64,000 nt of DNA. It comes from Ganoderma boninense (lineage: Eukaryota; Basidiomycota; Agaricomycetes; Polyporales; Polyporaceae). The DNA lies in contig CM035314.1 in assembly GCA_002900995.3 (NCBI GenBank), positions 1,721,372 through 1,785,371 of the forward strand. Reading direction: 5' to 3'. A model generated the notes under the pieces. The model did no database searches and was not told the DNA's origin. It saw nothing but the letters and a program-made list of their open reading frames with translations. Shown one piece after another: positions 22,887 through 33,457 of this stretch. The position numbers and the translations under genes were made by a program. Positions within the stretch are counted from its first letter, which is position 1. Each line of letters starts with the position of its first letter.

Positions 22887-25090
22887 ATGACCTCCTCTTC
22901 GCGGATACCTTTGGCCCTTACAGGTGAGTATCATAGTCCAACTCCTCCGTGACGTGGTCCTGACCGAATCCGTCCAGCCATGTCCAATGAAACCGTCACC
23001 TTTGCTGATGGCCTAGTTGCCGCGTGGGGGCCCGAGAATGCCTTTCTAGTCACCACACCCAACGCGACCTTCATCCCTGAGATTATCCAGGGCATCGTTT
23101 CCGTTCACTTGAGAGACGACGGATCGTTCGGTAAGCACGACCCCACCCTCTGGCCTCAAGTTTTTACCCCGCGTTTTCCCTACCTCGCCGCCATTCAGAA
23201 GGACCCAATGACCCCCACTCACCCCCACGCTCCGATTTGGTCTCTTCCCTCCCAAGATCAATTCGTCTGCTTACCCAACACACCCGTCCGAGGCTTTGGA
23301 CACCTCTCCCGGGAATATTACCGTGCCCTCCACCCTCTCGTCACAGAGATGGCCTCCCGAGCCCGCGAATATGTCCCCCAGCAACCCACTGCTGACCTTG
23401 CTCATTTGCGATCCTATGAAGCAGCGATGACCCGCGCCTGGGAGAGGCTCGAGACCATATGTGCAACCTATCGTGACCAACTCTTGCAGGCCGCCATGGT
23501 TCGTCGCTACTGGCTCTTGTGTTCCGCATTCATGACCTACTATGACCTTGTCTCCCGGCCTATCACCTCCCGACCCCTCCCCGCAAACAGGCAGCTGATG
23601 GGTGCGTGGTCTACGCAGCCGGCGGAGGTTCAGGAGCTGCTCGCCCTGGGCATTCACGTCTGGCTGGTCCGAGCGTCTCACATTGTTAGCCCCGATATTC
23701 GTGTGGGCGCATTCGTTGCCCCAAGCCCGCCCCATCCCCTGTGCCACTCCAAGTTTCACGGTGATGCACCTCTCTACCAGGGTCTGGCCGGTGAACAACA
23801 TTTGAAAGCGATATTCGCAGCGCAAACGTATAGAGACGTCTCCCTACTACCCACGGCAAATATTCTGGACCCCGACGACTACCGTGCTCACTCGCGGGAC
23901 CACGATCGGCAGTCTCAAGCGCACGATAGTCCAGGAATCCGCCTCCCAGTCCCGGTCGCGACATCATGCGACCGGAGGTTCCGCTTGTAAAAATAAACAT
24001 CGACATAGCAGCAAGTCCAAGGGGAAAGCCACGACCAGACCTCGGTACACGTACACGCCTTGTGCGTATTCGTCCTCAACACAGTATCATTAACATCTGT
24101 GGGTTTTGGAAAAAACCGCTGAAACGTTCCTCCACCCTCACAGACCCCATGCTCGCGGAAGACCGCACCGCCCTCGCACACGCCTCGCAGATCCGTGGCC
24201 GCGACAAATTCATCGACCCGACCAACCTCTGGATGCCGCCCTCACTGCCGAGCTGGGACCGCGCGATGCGCGCCGTAGACCGCTCCGCCCTCGCGAAGCC
24301 CGCGAACGAGCTCTGGGGGTACTGGATCCCGGAGCCCGGGCTCCTCCTCGGGCCCAAGGACCCCGGACGCGCGCAGCGCTACCTGTTCAACTGGGTCCTC
24401 GCCCTGCCCGTCTGGGTGTACCTGCTGCAGGTGCCCGGCTCGGGCGCGGTCAAGGTCGCCCCGCAGGCGTGGCGCGACTTCCTCAACGGGGTCCCCGAGG
24501 AGCCGAACGCGGAGACGGCGACGGGCCGGCGCGCGTTCCACATCAAGCAGATCTTCGGGCGCGTCTTCGCCGACCGCGAGCTGGCCTTCACGAGGGCGGG
24601 GGTGTGGGAGGCGCAGTGGCATGGGCGCCGCCTGACGCTGGAGACGCTGGCGCGCGTCGCGCCGTGCGTCGTGTGGGAAGTGTTCGAGCTCGGGTTCCGC
24701 TATGAGCTGCTCGCGCTGGACCGCTTCCTGCGCCCCATGGACAACGCCGAGGACGTCATGCAGAGGGAGGCGCGTGTCGCCCGGGTGTTTCCCCCCGGCA
24801 GCCTCTGGGCCGTGTGCCTTCTTCCCGACGAGGACTCCTGGGGGCTCTTCGCGCCGTTGCCACACCGCAGGATCAATGCCCTCAACGCTCTGAGGGAAAT
24901 CCTCGTCTCGTGGATGCGGTGCCCCCTCGAGATAAAAGACGCGGAGCCGTTGCAGCTGTCGGATTCCGTGGAGACTATCGAGGAGATGGAGCTGTGGCTA
25001 GCATTATTCTATGCCCAAATATTCTTCGATGTATCGGGGCGGGCACCCATTGTGCCTCACCGTTGGCCTGGGCTGAGTCCTGAAGCCTAG
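22887..25090 (+). CDS. Conserved basidiomycete protein of unknown function
   Basis: Exon 1 (22887-22923) encodes MTSSSRIPLALT and is joined by intron 22924-22977 in frame to AMSNETVTFADGLVAAWGPE, which supports the upstream start. The N-terminal half (to about 23880) is an alpha-rich domain with VRRYWLLCSAFMTYYDLVSR and WLVRASHIV. A basic Ser/Lys/His linker follows (SQSRSRHHATGG, NKHRHSSKSKGK), then a C-terminal domain with FIDPTNLWMPPSLPSWDRAM, ANELWGYWIPEPGLLLGPKD and LFNWVLALPVWVYLLQ, ending at 25090. The N-terminal domain, linker and C-terminal domain lie in three successive frames, changing near 23880 and 24080 by one base each. Short introns or indels could explain this. I recognise the architecture as a recurrent unannotated family of Agaricomycetes, and no catalytic motif is visible. 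Confidence 0.65.
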
Positions 25091-25488
25091 AGTAGATAGG
25101 AAGGTTTGACACCTACTTGTACATTAGATAGATCATCTTTTATAGTCAGAACCACCGCTCTTCATACTTCACCTTGGTCGTCCTTGATGAGATGACGGCT
25201 GAGATCGGTGCTGATACTTGAAAAGGGAACCTAGTGGAGGTCATAGAGTAGTCTAGAGTCTAGATGCCGTGAAGAGGGTGCTACGAGAACGACGTGGGCA
25301 GTCAGAGCGCAGGTCCAAAATTCATTTCTGGGGTAATACAATACATGCACGGTGACGGAGGATATATATCTATTCACGATCAAACAACAGAGTGAGAAAA
25401 CATGCTACGACAAATTATGCGAGGGAGCCCGACCAAGACAAGCGATACTTTTGGAGTCCTCAAGGTACGCGGGAACGGAATCGACACT
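25091..25488. other. 3' intergenic spacer
   Basis: The convergent 3' flanks of the gene ending at 25090 and the CFIm25 gene ending at 25489 share this AT-richer spacer. It carries no coding signal and no recognisable repeat, and probably contains both polyadenylation regions. Confidence 0.5.
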
Positions 25489-26580
25489 CTACTGGTAGAT
25501 GAAGTTGTACCTGGTGGGTTCGGAGTCAGTCCGGTATATCGGCTGTAACACATGGTAGAGAATACTTACCGAGACAGAAGATGCGGGATAGCAGAGAGCT
25601 GAGGCCCATAGCTATCGCGGGCGATCAGCATGGGCTTGAATGTGCGTGTATGCGTGTTGATTGGGGACATACCGTGCTGCGTTGTCATAGAGCTCGAAAA
25701 GCGGGATCGCAAGTAGCTTCATGTTCTTAGGGACAGCGAGAACCTCTAAAATCAGCCGAGTTCGGCATGAGCACAGACTTTCAACGTGCAGGGTTGATGT
25801 GCTGTTCCCACGTACTTCGCTCGGGCATCTGCACGAGAAACAGCTTCTTGCACTCCTTCGGCTTGGTGATGTGTGCGGGATGAACGGGTACTGTAGGACA
25901 CAGCATATGTCGTGAGTTCCGATGATATTGGCAGTCGCATCGCAATGGCATGAGACTCGGATGGACAAGACAGCACGCACCATGAAGGTCTCGAAGTTCG
26001 GGCGCCACCACTGCGCGAGGCAATCACCAATCTCCCACTCGTTATCCACACCGTGCGACGCGTTGAATTGTCGGGAGTCGGTCGGTGGCGCGAGTCGCTC
26101 GTCCAGACGCCTCTTCAGTCCCTCAATTTCGTCCTCTCCAGGCTTCAGGTAGTCGCCAGGCCTGTGTATGCGGTCGAAGGGTCAAATCAGACCCACGGGG
26201 ACTTCTTTGGGGTGCACGAATCGGAGAAAAGAGGAGTTCTGGGCAACGTACAGCTTGAAGAACGCGTTGGCGATCTGGAGCATGAGTATATGCGGGTGCC
26301 CGTGGTCGTGCACGACGAGGATGCCCTCCACTGTCCGCCGCATGCCGAAGTCTTCATAGTTGTTCTGGAGACGTTGCAAACGCGCAGAGACGGAGGGGTC
26401 CTCTTCTGGTTGAGCCTCCTTCGTGCTGTATAGGACAACGCGTGAGTATATGCAGGCGAGGGTCGCGCGGGCCGGCGTACCTGAAGGTGAAGTTCGACAA
26501 GGGATATCTGCACAGATGTAAGCATTTTACGAGACAGATTGAAAACAAGTTGTCCCTCACAAAGCAATGGTGTTGGACAT
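25489..26580 (-). CDS. NUDT21: Cleavage factor Im 25 kDa subunit (NUDT21/CPSF5 homologue)
   Basis: Nuclear pre-mRNA 3' processing factor with a non-hydrolytic Nudix fold that binds UGUA elements and steers poly(A) site choice. The start at 26580 gives MSNTIA, joined through a short intron to LYPLSNFTF and another to STKEAQPEEDPSVSARLQRL. The Nudix body follows: [100 protein letters not shown], and the terminal RYNFIYQ at the stop 25489-25491. Length and order match the family along its whole length. Inside the near-invariant [13 protein letters not shown] one base is missing around 25876-25880, so the sequenced frame reads YPFIPHTSPSR instead. In an essential-type gene this is best read as an assembly error. 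It is head-to-head with RRP6, with 201 bp between the start codons. Confidence 0.93.
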
Positions 26581-26781
26581 GGTGGAGAGGGGAGGCAGGT
26601 CAGAGATTGTTGTGGCGGGGGTTGACGTTGAGGTCTTGAGGCGTCAAGGTCGTCGCCCGCGGGCGGTGTGGGCGTTGTGACGATGTTGTGACAGTCCCGT
26701 GACCGATGTCGTCACACCGAGCGCGAACGAAATTTCTGAGCTCGTTGTGCCCTTGCAGCGTCGTGCTTTACGCCTTTCACG
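26581..26781. promoter_or_regulatory. Shared divergent promoter between CFIm25 and RRP6
   Basis: Only 201 bp separate the start codons of two divergently transcribed RNA-processing genes, so one region must serve both. It is GC-rich, lacks an obvious TATA box, and contains several TGACG or CGTCA-like half sites (for example TGTGACGATGTTGTGAC and ATGTCGTCAC near 26680-26715). Co-regulation is an inference from the arrangement. Confidence 0.55.
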
Positions 26782-29700
26782 ATGTCCGCATCATCTTCGA
26801 GTATCTCGTCCATCTCCTTCAACGACTATAATGCACAACTGCAAGGCTCTGCTCTGAAGGCTACTCGCGCTGCGGTTTCACTTCCTGCCGACGTCCCATT
26901 CCACCGTTCCATCCACCCTGAGTTCGCCAAGGGACTTGACCAGTGCTCCGCCAGAGTCCTCTCTCTGACGAACAAGCTCTTGAACTTGTCTACCACTGCC
27001 AATGCGTCTACTAGCTCTCACGGGAAGGGGAAGGCACGGTTGGAGGCTCAGGACGATGTAGTGGACAATTTCCACTCGTTGGTGGTGGACTTAATGGACC
27101 AGCTTCTTGAAAATGCGGTATGTAATTCGTATTGATTCAATGCTGAAATTATGAGCTGAGCATTAGACTTAGGACATTGGATTGGACGAATTCCTCGGCC
27201 ACTCGAAGGCCCCAGCTATTGCGATAAATCCCAACACCCGCCCCGCAACTCAGAAGGTATGGTGCAATATTGACGCTTCTTCCTTGTTCATTTCTGATAC
27301 GTACCAATGGATACAGAAGAAACCGGTTACCACAACTCCAGGACGGTTAGATCCTGCACTGCAGCACGCTGCGCATCTCACCAAACCCCAACGTTCTTTC
27401 AAGAGGAAGGTCGACAACAGCAACCTTACGGTGTGGAGACCCACTCTCAAACACAAATATAACGCGCAAGTACCGTTGGGATACACTTTTGGCGAGGAGG
27501 GAGAGGAACCCTCAACATCGTGAGTTGCCCGCATGCCTCCCATCTTCTGTACCTTAACCAGCTTCAAGTCTTCACCCCTACCGCTACGAAATCAAGCGCA
27601 TCTCCTACCCTGCGCGCATGTTCACATCAATACCGCCAATATCACCGCGTTCGTTTGAGGACACCCCTTTCACATGGGTCTCGACACCGCAAGAGTTCAC
27701 GAGTATGCTCGATAAGCTGCGTACCGCCGCTGAGATCGCGATCGACCTGGAACACCACAACTACCGCACGTTCAGTGGGTTTGTGTGCTTGATGCAGATC
27801 AGTACACGGGAAGAGGACTTTGTCGTCGACACCCTTGCTTTGAGGGAGGAGATGGAAGAGCTGAACGAGGTCTTCACGAACCCAAATATTGTCAAGGTAC
27901 ATATATGTGCTTATATGCTCGGATTTTCGCGCATATATTGACTATATGCAGATCCTACATGGCGCCGAAAGCGATATCGTTTGGCTGCAGCAAGACTTCA
28001 ACCTTTACATCGTGAATCTTTTCGATACGTACCACGCTTCGAAAGTGCTAGGTATGTTCTCTGTGGCGATGGATGATCCTCAACTCATCCTGGATACTAG
28101 ATTTCCCTCGACATGGCCTTGCCACCTTGCTGGAGATGTACTGCGACTTCACTGCGGACAAGCGATATCAACTAGCTGACTGGCGGATTCGGTATGTCCA
28201 TCTCCTCCCATCGACAGGGTGTTCCTGCTTAAGCTCTAATCACCGCATATATCCAGTCCACTCCCGGCGGAAATGCTCCAGTACGCGCGCTCGGATACCC
28301 ACTTCCTCCTTTTTATCTACGATAACCTCCGGAACGCTCTTCTCGACCGCGCACAGTCCCGTGCGCAGTCTCGTGCTCAGAGCCCTTCCTCGTCAACATC
28401 TTCGCCACCCCCAGATCCCTCCATCCCCGCTGCACATCTGCTTGTCCGAGAGGTACTCTCGCGTTCGCAGGAGACAGCGCTTCGTGTATACGAGAAGGAG
28501 ATTTATGACGCTGAGTTCGGTCTGGGCCCCGGAGGATGGGATACATGGCGCGCAAGTGGAACAAGACCGCGCTGATGCGCATCGCAGACGGAACAGACGC
28601 GGGCAGTGCGGCGAACGTTCAGCGCGCGGTGTATCGTGCTGTACATGCATGGCGAGACAAGATTGCCCGTGAAGAGGATGAGAGCACTCGGTATGTATTC
28701 CTTCTGCGCGCTCCACAGAGAAGGAAAGGACGGGCTGCTGACTAAACTGCTGCGACAGATACGTTCTCCCGAACCACTACATTTTCTCGCTCGCTGAGCG
28801 CACACCTGCCGACATGGCCGCGTTTTTGTCTGTGTTCCATCCCGCGCCTCCCATCATCCGGCGTCGCGCCAAAGAGCTCCTTGACGCAATTCGGGACGCG
28901 GTCAAGGGGGCGTTAGGTGCTTCTGGCCCGTCCAGTTCTAGCGTAGAAGACACTGTTGCAATCAGAGAGACGGGGGTAGACATGTCCGTGGACGAGAAAC
29001 CGGAGGATGTTGTCATGACTTCGACATTGAGTGTGGTGTCCGCTTCGCTGTGGACAAATGGTAAACATTCTACTCCTTCGTCGGACAAGCTGCGTGTTGA
29101 CACCTTGTAACAGTCTCCGCCATCACAGCCTCTTCCTCAACACTGTTTGGTTCGACCTTGCGTCGGAATCCTCAACTGGTGCTTCCTATAGCGCCGCAGA
29201 GTTCGCTCCTGGGCGGACCACATCGACTGTAAGTGTTACCTCCGTGCAGTCACTTGTGCGGCATTCCAAAACATCGGTCATTGACGTCTGCTTCAAATAG
29301 AATCCATCCAGGTCTGCTTCCAACAAGGCGCGTTTCCTTGAAACCGCTGCCAGGATACATAGCGCGCTTGTTATCGCTCCGATTGTTCCGAAGGTCTTCG
29401 ATGTCAAGGAGGAGGTGGTTGCGGCGGTGGATGACCCCGAGATCATCAAAAACGAGGGCGTAGAAGAACTCCCATTCGTACCGGCGTCTCATCGAAGGCA
29501 GACCGCGCAAGCCGTCGACGACACGATCGTTGTCGTCGGCCAGCCCAAGCGGAAGAAGCGAAAACGTGTCGTGGAGAAGGACGTCGACGCATCGGACGCA
29601 GTTCTTGAACAGGAATCGAGTGTAAAGCAAGAGGAGGAGGTCGAGGCGTTCGACTATGCCTCTGTCCCGAACATCTTGGACGATGGTTCGGACCACGAGC

Positions 29701-29905
29701 GCGACGATGCCCCTAGTGCGAAGAAGAAGCAGAAGCATGCGAAGGGTAAGTTGTACTTCCGACGCCAGTGGTTATCCTATGTGATTTGTGGTCGCTAACG
29801 GTATATTGCAAAGGGTCGAACGCGTCGTTCTATGGAAACTTTGGTGCGCCGCCGAAAGCTCACAGTCAGCTGAAGAACGGGAACCAGTCGCGGACTTTCC
29901 GATGA
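26782..29905 (+). CDS. RRP6: Nuclear exosome 3'-5' exonuclease Rrp6/EXOSC10
   Basis: Catalytic subunit of the nuclear RNA exosome, which trims rRNA, snoRNA and aberrant transcripts. Exon 1 (from ATG 26782) carries the N-terminal PMC2NT-like domain that binds the Rrp47 partner ([20 protein letters not shown]). A conserved linker with PLGYTF precedes the DEDD exonuclease: [16 protein letters not shown] (about 27733-27780), [20 protein letters not shown] (about 27950-28010), [20 protein letters not shown] (about 28170-28295) with the final catalytic Asp in ARSDTHF. The HRDC domain is [19 protein letters not shown] (28760-28820). A Lys/Arg-rich tail ([12 protein letters not shown]) forms the C-terminal lasso, and the protein ends NGNQSRTFR at the stop 29903-29905. 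Introns are short. At about 28543 one base is missing between GGWD and MARKWNK, breaking the frame in a conserved segment. An [11 protein letters not shown] repeat is inserted before it. Confidence 0.92.
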
Positions 29906-29960
29906 AGCTTGGGCTCGACTGCGATAACATGTATGTTTCTGATTGTGGAGGAACATCAGT

Positions 29961-31711
29961 CTATAGCCTGCGAGCGTTGCACAAGCAATTCTTGGTCATA
30001 TGTAGATTTGCATGAGGGAGCTGTGACAGTCTCAAGCCCAATGGTGTGAGTGCAGGCCAGGCGCTACACCGTCTCGTCCTGCTGTCCATAGTGGATTCGC
30101 CGTCCGTGAATGAGATGGAGCCCAACGATCCTAGTATATCTATCCCGGAAGCATTTTCGTCAACTGATTCAACGTTGGCCTCATGAAGGTCCAGGAGGAA
30201 ACGATAAACCAGGATTGCATTGATCCTGTTGTGTTGTGGGCCGAGATTAGCGCTGCGACGCGAAGGTGTGTTGATAAAAGAAGTTGGAACACTCAACGGT
30301 TCGGAGAACTTCGTTAGGTATGACGTTTGGGTGGTGGGGATGTGCAGTGCTGAGTTCTGTAATTCCCAGCTGCATGAAGGATACACCGATCCGGTCAGAT
30401 GTCGCTTACGTACCGGAAGGAACGCGAAGATGATGTGGAGAACATTGAGGACCAAAAGAACGCTAAACGCATTTTAGGACCGTGGCAGTTTCCACGAAAT
30501 CCTGTAGTTAGAGCTTACAAAAAGTACATTGTGCCTGCGTAACGTTGCGTTTGGGTCAGGCCAGGTACAATCAGAATCATGAGAGCATTAATATACCATT
30601 CTCGAATATCACTTGAGTCAAAGGCGAGAGGTGACCTTCCTGTCGGGCATTCAGTGTGGCTTTCCAAGTGAGGCCAATCACCGTTATATCTGCGATGATT
30701 AACCCTCCTTGGATTACAGCAGTTCCTAACGTAAGAGATGAGTGGTACGCCGGAGCGGAGGAACGGGCAGGGGTACCGCTGGAATGAATAAGTGTATGTT
30801 AAGTGCAAAATTTCAGCAGGCGGCGCACTTCCAGAAGCACTCACAGTAAGCTCAAGAAAGACGGTAAATGAGTGCCGGAGACACACCCAAAAATAGGGTC
30901 AGGGACACTCGAGATGTGGTGAAAATCTCCCTGTGCCAGCAAGGGGTGCAACTCGGGATTAGTGGCTCTTTTCTTCCAGAGGACAGAGGAATATTTTATG
31001 TTGAACATACATAATAGTTGAGCGGAATGGGAAGGATTGACCAGAAGAACACGAATGCAGCGAGTGGCCAGCACCTCAAGCTGAGAGCGTATACTCGCAA
31101 GGTCGAGAACACTAGTGCAAGGGTCAGCATCAGGGCTATGGAGTTGCTGACACTCCACTCACTTGCCCAAGGAAAATATCCTACGTAGCGCAGGGCGATG
31201 TCAAGAATATATCTTGACTTGCATCTGGTAGTAAGTTGGCACAAGTGAGGTTCGAGAGCAAGCTAATATGGAGATGATATATACTCCTAGAATATCGTCA
31301 AATTTGAGCATAATCCATGTGGCTGTAGTATTTCATGCAATGCTCACAGGATATGGGAGGGTTTCCATCCTAAACAATGCTAGGCCAACGTAGTAGGCGA
31401 TAGCCGAGTACCGTACCGCATAGAATAATATAGAAGAAATGTTGACTCTACGCCCCCAAAATAGTTTGACCTCTCGTCGCAACGTCAGAACATAGTCATA
31501 TGCTATCAAAGCTAAGAGGTGTCATTCCGAATGGTGGTAGCTGAAGAAAATGTAGAAGGCGTACCAGCGACAGAAATTATGATATAATTGCCAACTATAC
31601 TAATGCACATAATATTCTGAGTGAGCGGAAGAGCATGTTCATTGTAGAAGAGTGGGCCACTCACTTCGATTCCTGCGTTGCAACAATCTGAGAGGCATCA
31701 AGCTTATACAT
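29961..31711 (-). CDS. DUF6533 family seven-helix membrane protein, second member
   Basis: Second DUF6533 gene, convergent with RRP6 and only 55 bp from its stop. Start ATG at 31711 gives MYKLDASQIVATQES, then NIMCISIVGNYIIISVA, then the family core LIAYDYVLTLRREVKLFW (about 31450-31510) and SILFYAVRYSAIAYYVGLAL. A further helix with FSTLRVYALSLRCWPLAAFV lies near 31050-31120. Later exons give GGLIIADITVIGLTW (about 30640-30700), FSVLLVLNVLHIIFAFLP (about 30415-30475) and the closing INAILVYRFLLDLHEANVES near 30160-30220, with a hydrophilic tail to the stop at 29961. About seven introns are required. Signature helices occur in the same order as in the gene at 876-2713, but similarity outside them is low. 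Function is unknown. Confidence 0.75.
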
Positions 31712-33428
31712 GACGAATCAGCGTCGATGAAAGTTGAAGGAAAAGGATACGAAGTTAGAAAGGGGTATTCGTAAGTCATCGTATATATATACGAATCTAT
31801 CCTCCGAAGCCTCAGGACGGCGCCGTAGATAGGGTGCCGAGCTTAGTTACTGGACCACAATGCTCATCTGTCACTCATTTATCGGCGCATGCCATAAGCT
31901 GCCAAACTCTACTTTGTAGAACCTGGTCCCGGAAGGCATTACTGGGCAGTGAACCATATTCGAGCAGTGGAGCCAGTGTGATGCCAGAAGGATACTGACA
32001 GATACGGACGCACCTTTCCCGGCTGAGTGCATGTGCATTTCGAAAATGTGAAGGCCTTCAAGAAACCTTGCGGTGCATATCATATTTTATTCATAGCCAC
32101 CAATCACAACTCACTAGAGAGATGATGAAACAGACATCAGATGAACCTGGATCTTCCACGCAACTGGCCACACTTCAGGCCGCTCTTCGTCCAACGACGC
32201 CAGTTTACATCGCCATCCATCAAATGGAAGCAGGCTCGGTACCCTAGACAGATGGACCAGTATGCCCACCTCATTGACGAGTATGATGAGAAGGCACTGC
32301 CCCATGAACAGCTTGAAACTGACCTAGACAAGTCTGGCAGACACTCACACGTTAACAGACCCAACTGCGTCGCTATGGAGTTGTAGCAGCTTCGAGACGT
32401 GATTGAGGACACCCTTGACCTTTCAAATCAACTCACCAGCCACATAGGTTGAGCAGCGAAACGGCTGCGATCTCTTTTTGAGCATCGCGCCTCCGAAGAA
32501 CTGTCGAGGCACACTCTATCACTAGTCAGGAGCATCAGCACCCTCCCGGCGTCCCGAGCCCACTGCTGCGAACACACTGGTAGATTCCAGTATGGTCTCC
32601 ATACCTAGTTATGAAGCACACTAAATACCTCTATGGCGACGGGGCTGTGATGGAGAAATCTCCATCCGTAGCGGCGGCAAGGCCTTCTGTGGCGCCAGAC
32701 TGCATCGAGAATCTGCACCGTTGGGGAGGGAGGCGGGTTTGACGCCGCGATGTAGCGTCATAGGCTGTAACACTCTCAGCAGCAACAACATGGAGACCTA
32801 CAAGCTGCAGTGTAGCACATGGTCGAACCCATGCCGTGGAATTCGGGGATGCCGTGAATTCCATGAAATCCTGTTTACCAAAGACGTTAAGATCATTAAT
32901 ATATGAGAGATGTTACCCACTATAATGTCAATTGTACGAGTTGCACAATGTCTTCTCAGACTCGGCGGGCAAGAAACAAGAAAGTGAGGAAATGGTAGCA
33001 CTCAAAGCAAGGGTAAGCGGTTCAGAACAAGCGCGAGAGACCGTGGCATCGGGGATTTCCGGGATATGGCAAACGGACCCTGCAATGCGTGCGACGTAGT
33101 TCGATCCCACACCATACTCAAGTGCCACAACGTTGATCTACCCTTACGATGAGATCTTGACATTCTGGTGAATAAAAAGGCTCCCTAGCTCGCGAGATAG
33201 TTGTATAAGCTTCACGCAGTTCCGAAAACTTAACAGATGGATGCGCTCGCCGCCCTGTTGCTCGTGCTGCCAGACATGTCGTGCATACATAACAAATACT
33301 TAGTTGTGCTGTACATGCATGCAATCCGACAGACATGAACGCTTACAACAAATCTTATGGAGTACATTTAGATCCAACAACACGGTGAGGCATCTCCACT
33401 AGTACACGAGATTGTCCCTTCGAAACCA
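31712..33428. other. AT-richer gene-poor region
   Basis: No intact gene was accepted. From 32141 one plus-strand frame stays coding-like to about 32586 if two in-frame stops (TAG at 32384-32386, TGA near 32452) are ignored, and it is treated separately. Other frames are short and lack motifs. No terminal repeats or transposon proteins were seen. Confidence 0.4.
32141..32586 (+). pseudogene. Possible decayed open reading frame with two internal stops
   Basis: An 81-codon frame starting MNLDLPRNWPHFRPLF continues in the same phase through a TAG to QLRDVIEDTLDLSNQLTSHI, then a TGA, then AAKRLRSLFEHRASEELSRH. The later part has a heptad-like pattern of hydrophobic residues, unusual for random sequence. 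I do not recognise the family. Introns spanning the stops were not found. Confidence 0.25.
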
Positions 33429-33457
33429 TTACTGACTGGCAGGCAGCTGGCTTTGCC

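Noticed and set aside
26600..30000. Programmed frameshifting in RRP6 and CFIm25
   Set aside because: The sites are unrelated, lack slippery sequence plus structure, and each is explained by one missing base in a conserved codon.
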